Shown here: one piece after another, positions 35,320 to 42,332 of the stretch
How the letters are laid out: the number at the start of each line of letters is the position of its first letter
How positions within the stretch are numbered: position 1 is the stretch's first letter
NCBI GenBank assembly: GCA_022827425.1
Contig: JAJDSZ010000126.1
Coordinates: forward strand, 1-42,332
Source of the DNA: Pseudomonadales bacterium
GTDB lineage: Bacteria; Pseudomonadota; Gammaproteobacteria; Pseudomonadales; Pseudohongiellaceae
DNA length: 42,332 nucleotides
Direction: 5' to 3'
The notes under the pieces: model-generated
Told to the model about the DNA's origin: nothing
Seen by the model: only the letters and a program-made list of their open reading frames with translations
The model's database searches: none
Made by a program: the position numbers and the translations under genes

Positions 35320-36002
35320 ATGACTATCTGATCGCCCCCTCCATACTTTCCGCCGATTTCGCGCGGCTTGGCGATGAAGTCAATGCGGTGCTCGATGCCG
35401 GCGCCGATGTCGTCCATTTCGATGTGATGGACAATCATTATGTGCCCAACCTGACCATCGGCCCCATGGTCTGCAAGGCACTGCGCGAGCATGGCGTGAC
35501 CGCGCCCATTGACGTGCACCTGATGGTGACGCCGGTGGACCGGCTGATCGAGGACTTCGCCGCCGCCGGGGCGAGCTACATCAGCTTTCACCCGGAAGCC
35601 AGCCGGCATGTGCATCGCAGCCTGCAACTGATTCGCGGCCTCGGCTGCAAATCCGGGCTCGTGTTCAACCCCGCCACGCCGCTCCATTGCCTCGACTACC
35701 TGCTCGACGAGCTCGACCTCGTGCTGCTGATGTCGGTCAATCCGGGGTTTGGCGGCCAGCAGTTCATTCCCGCCACCCTGGACAAGCTGCGGCAGGCACG
35801 GTCCATTGTCGACGCGGCGGAAAACCCCATCCGGCTCGAAGTCGATGGCGGCGTCGGCGCGGGCAATATCCGCGAGATTGCCGAGGCCGGCGCCGACATG
35901 TTCGTGGCCGGCTCGGCCATCTTCGGCAGCGGAGACTATCGCGCCACCATTGCCGCCATGCGGGCGGAACTCGCGCAGGCCTGCCAAGCGGCCCCGGGAT
36001 GA
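35316..36002 (+). CDS. rpe: Ribulose-phosphate 3-epimerase
   Basis: The 228-residue TIM barrel interconverts ribulose-5-phosphate and xylulose-5-phosphate. Motifs: '[17 protein letters not shown]', metal ligands in '[20 protein letters not shown]', '[13 protein letters not shown]', '[15 protein letters not shown]' and '[12 protein letters not shown]'. It overlaps both the small upstream gene and trpE (ATGA each). In many relatives gph lies between rpe and trpE; it is missing here. Confidence 0.97.
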   Translation: MNDYLIAPSILSADFARLGDEVNAVLDAGADVVHFDVMDNHYVPNLTIGPMVCKALREHGVTAPIDVHLMVTPVDRLIEDFAAAGASYISFHPEASRHVHRSLQLIRGLGCKSGLVFNPATPLHCLDYLLDELDLVLLMSVNPGFGGQQFIPATLDKLRQARSIVDAAENPIRLEVDGGVGAGNIREIAEAGADMFVAGSAIFGSGDYRATIAAMRAELAQACQAAPG

Positions 36003-37477
36003 ACGAGGCCACATTCGACGAGCTGGCAGCCCGGGGATACAACCGGATTCCGGTGACGCGCCGGGTGCTGGCGGATCTGGAGACGCCGCTCAGCGCCTAC
36101 CTCAAGCTTGCCAACGGCCCCTACAGTTTCTTCTTTGAATCGGTGCAGGGAGGCGAACAATGGGGCCGCTATTCCATCATCGGCCTGCCCTGCCGCACCG
36201 TGCTGCGGGTGCGGGGCAAGCGGCTCAGCATCGAAACCGATGGCGAGATCGTGGAACAGCGCGCGTGTGACGACCCCTTTCCCTTCATCGCCGAATACAA
36301 GTCCCGCTTCCGCGCTCCCGGCTCGCCCGGGGATTCGCGTTTCGGCGGCGGCCTCGTGGGCTATTTCGCCTATGACACCGTGCGCTATGTGGAAACCCGG
36401 ATCGGCCCGCCCCGGGGAAAGGACGCGATCGGCACTCCCGACATCCTGCTCATGGTGGCCGATGAAATCATCATCTTCGACAACCTCATGGGCACCGCCT
36501 CGCTGGTGATCAATGCGGACCCGGACGAAGCCGATGCTTTCGCCCGGGCCCGGCGGCGGCTGGATGAACTCGAACGGGGCCTCGCCGGCAAGGCCGAAGC
36601 GCCGCCGGTCACCATGGCGGACATCGCCGACGGTGATTACCGCCAGCATTTTCCCGAGGCGGATTTCAAGCGCGCGGTGGAGCGGATCAAGGGCTACATC
36701 GTCGCCGGGGACTGCATGCAGGTGGTGCTATCCCAGCGCATGTCGGCGGATTTTCGCGGCGAGCCGCTGCAGTTGTACCGCGCCCTGCGCCATCTCAATC
36801 CCTCGCCCTACATGGTGTTCTTCCACCTGGACGATCATTTTGTCGTGAGCGCGTCACCGGAAATTCTCGCCCGGGTGGAGAATGGAAAGATCACCGTGCG
36901 CCCACTCGCCGGCACCCGCCCACGAGGCGCCACGGAAGCGGAGGACTTGGCGCTCGAGCGGGAGTTGCTCACCGACGAGAAGGAGCTTGCCGAGCATCTC
37001 ATGCTGATCGACCTCAGCCGCAACGATTCCGGGCGGGTATCGAAAATCGGTTCGGTGCGGGTGCCGCGCAGGATGTTCGTCGAGCGCTATTCCCATGTCA
37101 TGCATATCGCGTCCATCGTGGAGAGTGAAATCCGGCCCGGTCGGAGCGCCCTCGACGTGCTGCGGGCCACCCTGCCCGTGGGCACCCTGAGCGGCGCACC
37201 CAAGGTCCGCGCCATGGAAATCATCGACGAACTCGAACCCGACAAGCGCGGTATCTACGGCGGCGCCATGGGCTATCTCGGCTGGAACGACAATATGGAC
37301 ATGGCCATCGCCATCCGCACTGCGGTAATCAAGAATGGCAGGCTCTACGTCCAGGCCGGCGCCGGCATCGTCGCCGACTCCCGGCCAGACATGGAATGGG
37401 AAGAAACCCGCAACAAGGCCAAGGCCATCATCCGCGCCGCCCAACTCGCCGCCGGCTCCCTGCGCCTCGATGCCTGA
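35999..37477 (+). CDS. trpE: Anthranilate synthase component I TrpE
   Basis: The 492-residue protein converts chorismate and ammonia to anthranilate, with TrpG supplying ammonia. The tryptophan feedback motif LLES-x10-S is present as '[15 protein letters not shown]', with two Phe for Leu. The catalytic half includes '[12 protein letters not shown]', '[26 protein letters not shown]', '[22 protein letters not shown]' and '[34 protein letters not shown]'. The ATG at 35999 overlaps the rpe stop. Its partner trpG is 1.7 kb away behind an opposing photolyase gene. No leader peptide or attenuator was recognised. Confidence 0.96.
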   Translation: MNEATFDELAARGYNRIPVTRRVLADLETPLSAYLKLANGPYSFFFESVQGGEQWGRYSIIGLPCRTVLRVRGKRLSIETDGEIVEQRACDDPFPFIAEYKSRFRAPGSPGDSRFGGGLVGYFAYDTVRYVETRIGPPRGKDAIGTPDILLMVADEIIIFDNLMGTASLVINADPDEADAFARARRRLDELERGLAGKAEAPPVTMADIADGDYRQHFPEADFKRAVERIKGYIVAGDCMQVVLSQRMSADFRGEPLQLYRALRHLNPSPYMVFFHLDDHFVVSASPEILARVENGKITVRPLAGTRPRGATEAEDLALERELLTDEKELAEHLMLIDLSRNDSGRVSKIGSVRVPRRMFVERYSHVMHIASIVESEIRPGRSALDVLRATLPVGTLSGAPKVRAMEIIDELEPDKRGIYGGAMGYLGWNDNMDMAIAIRTAVIKNGRLYVQAGAGIVADSRPDMEWEETRNKAKAIIRAAQLAAGSLRLDA

Positions 37478-37504
37478 AATTCTGCGACCACGCGTGGAAT
37501 GACG
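37476..37504. repeat. Dispersed intergenic palindromic repeat, copy C
   Basis: GAAATTCTGCGACC then ACGCGTGGAATGACG is the same element as at 21099-21127, with changes in both arms. It fills the 41-bp gap between the convergent trpE and photolyase stops and begins in the trpE stop codon. Confidence 0.7.
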
Positions 37505-37518
37505 GAATCAGAGACAAC

Positions 37519-38982
37519 TCAAGCTGACTGGTTTTGCCGCATGGCCTGCCACGCGGCCAGCGCCCGCCGGCGGGAATCGCCGGGGTCCACAATCGGTTCG
37601 GGGTAGTCGCGGCCCAGGCTCAGGCCCGCGGCCCGCAGTTCCGCTGCCCCGGCCTCCCAGGGCGCGTGGATACGCCTGTTCGCAAGCCGGCCCAGTTCCG
37701 GCAGCCAGCGGCGCAGATATTCGCCTTGCGGGTCAAACTTGCGTGACTGCAGCACCGGATTGAAGACACGGAAATATGGCGCCGCATCGGCGCCGCTGCC
37801 GGCGACCCATTGCCAGCCGAAGCTGTTGTTCGCCAGATCGGCGTCCACCAGGCAGTCCCAGAACCAGCGCGCGCCATGGCGCCAGTGGATCAACAAATTC
37901 TTGGTGAGAAAAGACGCCGCCGCCATGCGCACGCGGTTGTGCATGCTTCCGGTGGCCCACAGTTCCCGCATTCCCGCATCCACCCATGGGATTCCCGTCA
38001 TTCCCCGTTGCCAGCGCAGCAGGGATTCGCGGTCGTCGCGCCAGGGGAATCGATCGAACTCGCTCCTCCAGTTTTCGTCGCCGAGTTGCGGATGGTGATA
38101 CAGCATGTGATGGCAGAATTCTCGCCAGCACAATTGCCGGAGGAAGGATTCGCGCCCCTCGCCCGGCTCGGCGGTATGGGTTTCCCACCAGATTTGCCTC
38201 GGGCCGACTTCACCGAAATGCAGGTGGGGCGAGAGCGAGGAAGTCGCCGGCTCGGCGGGGAAATCCCGCCTCTCCCCGTAATTTTCCACATTCCCCGCAA
38301 GAAAACTCCGCAATTGCCGCCGGGCGGGTTCCTCGCCCGGGCGCCAGCGTTGTTCCAGGCCGCCATCCCAGGGAATCCGCGGCTTGAGTCCGAGCCGCTC
38401 GATGCGGCTGGCAGGCTGGGGGCAAGCCGCGACTTGCAAGGCCTTTGGCGCGGGAGCGGGCGGGTCGGGCGGCGCGAGCCTGGACAGATTGCGGTGAAAG
38501 GGCGTGAAAACAGCGTAAGGCGTCCCGTCCTGTTTGCCGCTTTCCCTGGGCGGCCAGAGCAGGGAACCATTGCAGGCCACGCATTCGACGCCCTTGCCCC
38601 GAAGGGCGGAAGTGACCGCCTCATCCTGCCGCCGCTGCCAGGGATCGCAAGACAGGTTCCAGACCACCTTGCGCACCGGCAATCGGGCGCAAAGATCGGG
38701 CAATTCCCACTCGGCGTCCCCTTCGAGAATCCAAAGCCCGCCATCGAGCGATTCATCGAGCCGATGCAACGAATGATGCAGCCACCAGCGCGAAGCGCCG
38801 CCCATCTTCCATTCGCCGGCAATCTCGTCATCGAGAATGTAAAGCGGCAGGACCGTCCCGGAATCCGCGGCGAGCGCCAGCGCCGGATTGTCCCGCAGCC
38901 GCAAATCCCGCCGAAACCACATGACGGTCAGCGCCCCACCGGCGGGATTCACATTTTCCAAGGGTTCAGTTTCATGGGTCAT
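37519..38982 (-). CDS. phrB: Deoxyribodipyrimidine photo-lyase (class I CPD photolyase)
   Basis: The 487-residue flavoprotein repairs UV-made cyclobutane dimers using blue light. The N-terminal antenna domain begins '[22 protein letters not shown]'. The FAD domain has '[16 protein letters not shown]', '[19 protein letters not shown]', '[41 protein letters not shown]' and '[30 protein letters not shown]'. The ATG at 38982 has GAAG 7 nt upstream; ATG at 39024 or 38922 are alternatives. It lies against the direction of the trp genes and separates trpE from trpG. Confidence 0.95.
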   Translation of the reverse strand: MTHETEPLENVNPAGGALTVMWFRRDLRLRDNPALALAADSGTVLPLYILDDEIAGEWKMGGASRWWLHHSLHRLDESLDGGLWILEGDAEWELPDLCARLPVRKVVWNLSCDPWQRRQDEAVTSALRGKGVECVACNGSLLWPPRESGKQDGTPYAVFTPFHRNLSRLAPPDPPAPAPKALQVAACPQPASRIERLGLKPRIPWDGGLEQRWRPGEEPARRQLRSFLAGNVENYGERRDFPAEPATSSLSPHLHFGEVGPRQIWWETHTAEPGEGRESFLRQLCWREFCHHMLYHHPQLGDENWRSEFDRFPWRDDRESLLRWQRGMTGIPWVDAGMRELWATGSMHNRVRMAAASFLTKNLLIHWRHGARWFWDCLVDADLANNSFGWQWVAGSGADAAPYFRVFNPVLQSRKFDPQGEYLRRWLPELGRLANRRIHAPWEAGAAELRAAGLSLGRDYPEPIVDPGDSRRRALAAWQAMRQNQSA

Positions 38983-39164
38983 GGCTAACTTCGGAGAAAG
39001 GTGATTTGCCTGGTTATAGCCCAAAAACTGAATTCCGGTTCATTTCCAGGCGCGGCATTGCGTCTGATGGATGGCTAATAGGCTTGGCCCGGCGCATCGC
39101 CGGAGGATTTCCGGATTCTGCTAGCATGGGCGGCGGGAAAATGGGACGGTGCAGCGGCGCAGCC

Positions 39165-39746
39165 ATGCTGTTGATGATTGACAACTACGATTCGTTCACC
39201 TGGAATGTGGTGCAGTATCTGGGCGAACTCGGCGCCGAGGTGCGGGTGTTCCGCAATGACGGGATCACCCTGGACCGGATCGCCGAATTGCAGCCGCGGC
39301 AAATCGTGATTTCTCCCGGGCCTTGCACACCGGACGAAGCCGGCATCTCCCTGGCGTTGGTGGAGCGCTTCGCCGGCGAGATTCCGCTGCTTGGCATCTG
39401 CCTCGGCCACCAAAGCATCGGCCAGCAGTTCGGTGGGCGTATCGTGCGCGCCGGTCGCGTCATGCACGGCAAGCTGAGCGGGATTCACCACACCGGCGCG
39501 GGCGTTTTCGCCGGGCTGGCCAATCCATTCACCGCAACGCGCTATCATTCGCTGGTGATTGAAGAGGCCAGCCTGCCGGAATGTCTGGAGGTAACCGCCT
39601 GGACTGAACACAATGGCGAACGGGAGGCCATCATGGGCGTGCGCCACCGAGAGTTCGACGTGGAAGGCGTCCAGTTTCACCCGGAATCCATCTTCAGCCA
39701 ACACGGCCATGCGCTGCTGAAAAATTTTCTCGACCGGACACAGTGA
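39165..39746 (+). CDS. trpG: Anthranilate synthase component II TrpG (glutamine amidotransferase)
   Basis: The 193-residue class I amidotransferase has '[23 protein letters not shown]', '[15 protein letters not shown]', nucleophile Cys in '[17 protein letters not shown]' and the His/Glu pair in '[11 protein letters not shown]'. It supplies ammonia to TrpE and may also serve PabB. The ATG at 39165 gives the exact family N-terminus; an in-frame ATG at 39141 with GGCGGG upstream would add eight residues. The 182 bp between it and divergent phrB must hold both promoters. Confidence 0.95.
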   Translation: MLLMIDNYDSFTWNVVQYLGELGAEVRVFRNDGITLDRIAELQPRQIVISPGPCTPDEAGISLALVERFAGEIPLLGICLGHQSIGQQFGGRIVRAGRVMHGKLSGIHHTGAGVFAGLANPFTATRYHSLVIEEASLPECLEVTAWTEHNGEREAIMGVRHREFDVEGVQFHPESIFSQHGHALLKNFLDRTQ

Positions 39747-39762
39747 CGAGGCGCTGCAACTG

Positions 39763-41646
39763 ATGGAAATCAAAGACGCAATCCGGCGGGTAAGCGGCGG
39801 CGGCGACCTGACCGCCGCCGAGATGGTCAAGATCATGCGCCAGGTCATGTCCGGCGAAACCACGGACGCCCAGAACGGCGCATTGCTGGTGGGGTTGCAG
39901 ATGAAAGGCGTGAAGACCGCCGAAATCCTCGGCGCCGCCAGCGTCATGCGGGAACTCGCCACCCAGGTGAAAGTCAAGCCCGGCCCGCACCTGGTGGACA
40001 CCTGCGGCACCGGCGGCAGCGGCGTCAACAAGTTCAATATCTCCACCGCGGCGGCCATGGTTGCCGCCTGCGCCGGCGCCCGGGTCGCCAAGCATGGCAA
40101 CCGGGGGGCAACCAGCAAGAGCGGCAGCGCCGATGTGCTCGAAGCCGCCGGCTACCATCTTTCCCTGGGCGCCGAACAGGTGGGAGAACTCATCGACCGG
40201 GTGGGAGTCGGCTTCATGTTCGCGCCGGCCCATCATGGCGCCATGAAACATGTTATCGCCGCCAGACGCGAGATCGGCGTTCGCACCATTTTCAATTTGC
40301 TCGGCCCGCTGACCAATCCGGCGGGGGCGCCGAACCAGCTCATGGGCGTGTTCGACGCCGCCTGGATCAGGCCATTGCTCGAAGTGCTGCGTGAACTGGG
40401 CGGCGACCATGTGCTCATCGTCTCCGCCGAGGACGGGCTCGACGAAATCAGCATTGCCGCCGCCACCCGCGTTGGCGAATTGCGGGATGGCAAGATCAGC
40501 GAATACCGCCTGACGCCGGAAGCCCTGGGGCTGCCGCGAGCCAAAGACATCGACGACCTGCGGGTGGACAGCCCGGCGGCAAGCCTGAAACTCGTGAACC
40601 AGGCCCTGAACTGGAAACACGAAAAAGCCGCGGGGCTGGTTGCGCTCAATGCCGGTGCGGCGATTTATGCCGCAGGCCTCAGCGAAGACCCGGCGGCGGG
40701 CGTCGCCAGGGCAATCTCCATCCAGCAAAGCGGCGCAGCCCGCGACAAGTTCCGGGAGTTGGTGAAAGTCAGCAAGTCCCTGGGCGCCGGCTCCTGGGCA
40801 GCCGATTCCGCCGCCGTGAGCGCGCCGAGCATCCTCGCTGAAATCATCGCCCACAAGCGGCATGAAGTCGCCGCTGCCCGGGCTTTGCGGCCATTGGCGC
40901 AACTCGAAGCCGGTTTGGCCGACGCGCCCCGGCCAAGGGGCTTTGTCCGCGCCCTGGCTGAACGCATGACAGGCCAGCGCCCGGCGGTGGTCGCCGAAAT
41001 CAAGCGCGCCTCGCCATCTAGGGGAATTATCCGGGAAGACTTCCAGGCGGCCCGCCACGCAGCCGACTACCGGCGCGCCGGCGCCGCATGCCTGTCGGTG
41101 CTGACCGACCAGAAATACTTCCAGGGCAGTCTTGCCGATCTGCGCGCCGCCCGGGGCCATAGCGATCTGCCGCTGCTGCGCAAGGACTTCATGGTGGACG
41201 AATACCAGCTTGTGGAATCCCGCCTTGCAGGCGCCGATTGCATCCTGCTCATTGTCGCCGCGCTGTCCGATGCGGAATTGCGAAGGCTTGCAGACTGCGC
41301 CGGGGAACTCGACCTCGATGTGCTGGTGGAAGTCCACGACCGGGAGGAACTGGACCGGGCGCTGGCGCTGGATTGCCCGCTGATCGGCATCAATAATCGC
41401 GACCTGCGCAATTTCCGCACAAGCCTTCAAACGACCCTGGACCTGCTGCCACACGTCCCGCAAGATCGAATCCTGATCACCGAAAGCGGCATCGGCAGCG
41501 CCGCCGACATGGCCATGATGATGCGGCGGGGCGTGCATGGCTTTCTCATCGGCGAGACCTTCATGCGCGCGCCGGAGCCCGGCGCCGCGCTGGCGCGGAT
41601 GCTGTCGGCAGCGAGCGGGGAAAACAACGAAGGAGTCCCATCATGA
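39763..41646 (+). CDS. trpDC: Fused anthranilate phosphoribosyltransferase / indole-3-glycerol-phosphate synthase (TrpD-TrpC)
   Basis: A single 627-residue frame holds two complete enzymes. Residues 1-~340 are TrpD, with 'LVDTCGTGGSGVNKFNISTAAA' for PRPP, 'KHGNRGATSKSGSADVLEA' and 'RTIFNLLGPLTNPAGAPNQLMGVFD'. After a ~15-residue Ser/Ala-rich link, residues ~355-615 are TrpC, with 'ILAEIIAHKRHEVAAA', 'PAVVAEIKRASPSRGII', 'LPLLRKDFMVDEYQL', 'DVLVEVHDREELDRAL', 'IGINNRDLRNF' and 'ILITESGIGSAADM'. These do steps 2 and 4 of tryptophan synthesis from anthranilate. In Pseudomonas they are separate adjacent genes. No sign of frameshift or broken domain was seen. Confidence 0.93.
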   Translation: MEIKDAIRRVSGGGDLTAAEMVKIMRQVMSGETTDAQNGALLVGLQMKGVKTAEILGAASVMRELATQVKVKPGPHLVDTCGTGGSGVNKFNISTAAAMVAACAGARVAKHGNRGATSKSGSADVLEAAGYHLSLGAEQVGELIDRVGVGFMFAPAHHGAMKHVIAARREIGVRTIFNLLGPLTNPAGAPNQLMGVFDAAWIRPLLEVLRELGGDHVLIVSAEDGLDEISIAAATRVGELRDGKISEYRLTPEALGLPRAKDIDDLRVDSPAASLKLVNQALNWKHEKAAGLVALNAGAAIYAAGLSEDPAAGVARAISIQQSGAARDKFRELVKVSKSLGAGSWAADSAAVSAPSILAEIIAHKRHEVAAARALRPLAQLEAGLADAPRPRGFVRALAERMTGQRPAVVAEIKRASPSRGIIREDFQAARHAADYRRAGAACLSVLTDQKYFQGSLADLRAARGHSDLPLLRKDFMVDEYQLVESRLAGADCILLIVAALSDAELRRLADCAGELDLDVLVEVHDREELDRALALDCPLIGINNRDLRNFRTSLQTTLDLLPHVPQDRILITESGIGSAADMAMMMRRGVHGFLIGETFMRAPEPGAALARMLSAASGENNEGVPS

Positions 41647-42065
41647 AAGCGCGAGTGAACTGGGTGGAAGACGTGATGTTCGTTGCCGAATCCGGTAGCG
41701 GCCACGCCGTGGTGGTGGACGGCGCCCCGGAAGGCGGCGGTCGCAACCTGGGCATGCGCCCCATGGAGCTCGTCGCCCTCGGCGTCGCCAGTTGTTCCAG
41801 CTACGACGTGGTCACCATCCTGCGCAAGGCCCGGCAAAAGATCAGCCGCTGCGAGGTCCAGGTCAGCGCCCGCCGCGCGGAATCCGTACCCGCGGTTTTC
41901 GAATCCATCCACCTCCATTTCCGCATCGCCGGCGAAAACCTCAACGAAGCCCGGGTAGCCCGCGCCATCGAACTATCCGCCGAAAAATACTGCTCCGCAT
42001 CCATCATGCTCAAACAGGCCGGGGTGGAAGTAACCCACGACTATGAGATCACAAGCGAAGATTGA
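41643..42065 (+). CDS. OsmC/Ohr-family protein (YhfA-like)
   Basis: The 140-residue protein has the two redox cysteines of the OsmC fold, in 'LGVASCSSYDVVTIL' and 'SAEKYCSASIML'. The start resembles YhfA ('MKARVNWVEDVMFVAESGSGHAVVVDG'). Related proteins reduce organic hydroperoxides, but the YhfA branch is not characterised. The ATG overlaps the trpDC stop (ATGA), so it is coupled to tryptophan synthesis genes, an arrangement also found in Pseudomonas-type trpDC loci. Confidence 0.92.
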   Translation: MKARVNWVEDVMFVAESGSGHAVVVDGAPEGGGRNLGMRPMELVALGVASCSSYDVVTILRKARQKISRCEVQVSARRAESVPAVFESIHLHFRIAGENLNEARVARAIELSAEKYCSASIMLKQAGVEVTHDYEITSED

Positions 42066-42332
42066 TGCGGCAGGATGAGTCAGAAAAGCGTTTGCCAAGT
42101 GATACTGGCCAGAACGCCTGAAAAGAAACTTCCTCAAGATATGAAAATTTCTACCGATGAAATTAATATGCAAACAAATTTATATTTCTGAACACTACTG
42201 TCCGGTTAACTGAAGCGTGCTATCACGCAACTTGATGATTATACAACTCTTTTCGGCGATTTTTGGTGGTGTCGACTTGAACGCCAAACGGCATTCGGGC
42301 GACTTTCCGGGAACACCCTCCCGGAGACCACA
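42066..42332. other. AT-richer non-coding right end of the window
   Basis: No gene is supported here. Bases 42110-42200 are clearly richer in A and T than the rest. ACACTACTGTCCGGTTAAC (42192-42210) resembles the outer end of some insertion sequences, but no partner repeat or transposase is visible before the window stops. A short frame from ATG 42235 stays open to the edge (32 codons) without recognisable similarity. Confidence 0.35.

Noticed and set aside
39694-41538. 614-residue minus-strand open frame
   Set aside because: It is antisense to trpDC and lacks recognisable motifs.
42235-42332. Open frame from ATG to the window edge
   Set aside because: Only 32 codons, no ribosome site and no recognisable sequence; too little to call a gene.

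Overview
The window is a GC-rich, gene-dense chromosome segment from a Gram-negative gammaproteobacterium. The evidence is LptD, SurA, a TonB-dependent receptor, and the gene order tsaD-folB-folK ... cca-apaH-apaG-rsmA-pdxA-surA-lptD-amgK-murU ... rpe-trpE ... trpG-trpD-trpC. That order is close to the one known from Pseudomonas, but plsY (after tsaD) and gph (between rpe and trpE) are absent from their usual places. The PQQ enzymes, NHL proteins and 'PDLQGVW' secreted proteins suggest an environmental, probably marine, heterotroph. That habitat statement is inference. No rRNA, tRNA, CRISPR array or prophage was seen.

Left part (1-20.9 kb, accessory and catabolic). Two tandem NHL-repeat secreted or anchored proteins are followed by a HupE/UreJ-like membrane protein. 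Next comes a complete PQQ biosynthesis operon in the order pqqA-B-D-E-C, with a hairpin terminator between pqqA and pqqB. A nitronate monooxygenase and a short-chain dehydrogenase continue in the same transcription unit. A secreted protein of unknown function, a VOC protein, an aldehyde dehydrogenase and a DUF4143 ATPase follow. A tightly coupled minus-strand operon then encodes a PQQ-dependent dehydrogenase, a glutathione S-transferase and a PDZ/S41-like protein that has lost both catalytic residues. A degraded fic gene, a small membrane/coiled-coil protein and a large TonB-dependent receptor with a 13-G tract in its signal peptide close this part.

Middle part (21-35 kb, housekeeping). tsaD-folB-folK run on the plus strand. 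A second DUF4143 ATPase, preceded by four 23-bp tandem repeats, lies between folK and a pteridine reductase gene. Then come cca, apaH, apaG, rsmA, pdxA, surA and lptD on the minus strand, several of them overlapping stop-to-start. amgK-murU (cell-wall sugar salvage) are divergent from lptD with only 3 bp between start codons.

Right part (35-42.3 kb). A second small membrane/coiled-coil protein is translationally coupled to rpe and trpE. A photolyase gene on the other strand separates trpE from trpG and from a fused trpD-trpC gene, which is followed by an OsmC-family gene. The last ~270 bp are AT-richer and non-coding as far as can be seen.

The most unusual signals are four. An 18-bp motif is shared by the upstream regions of the two unrelated-locus DUF4143 ATPases, as a 4x23-bp direct array at one and an inverted pair at the other. 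A likely phase-variable G13 tract sits in the TonB receptor. A PDZ/S41 pseudoprotease is coupled to a PQQ dehydrogenase. A family of small single-pass coiled-coil proteins appears twice.
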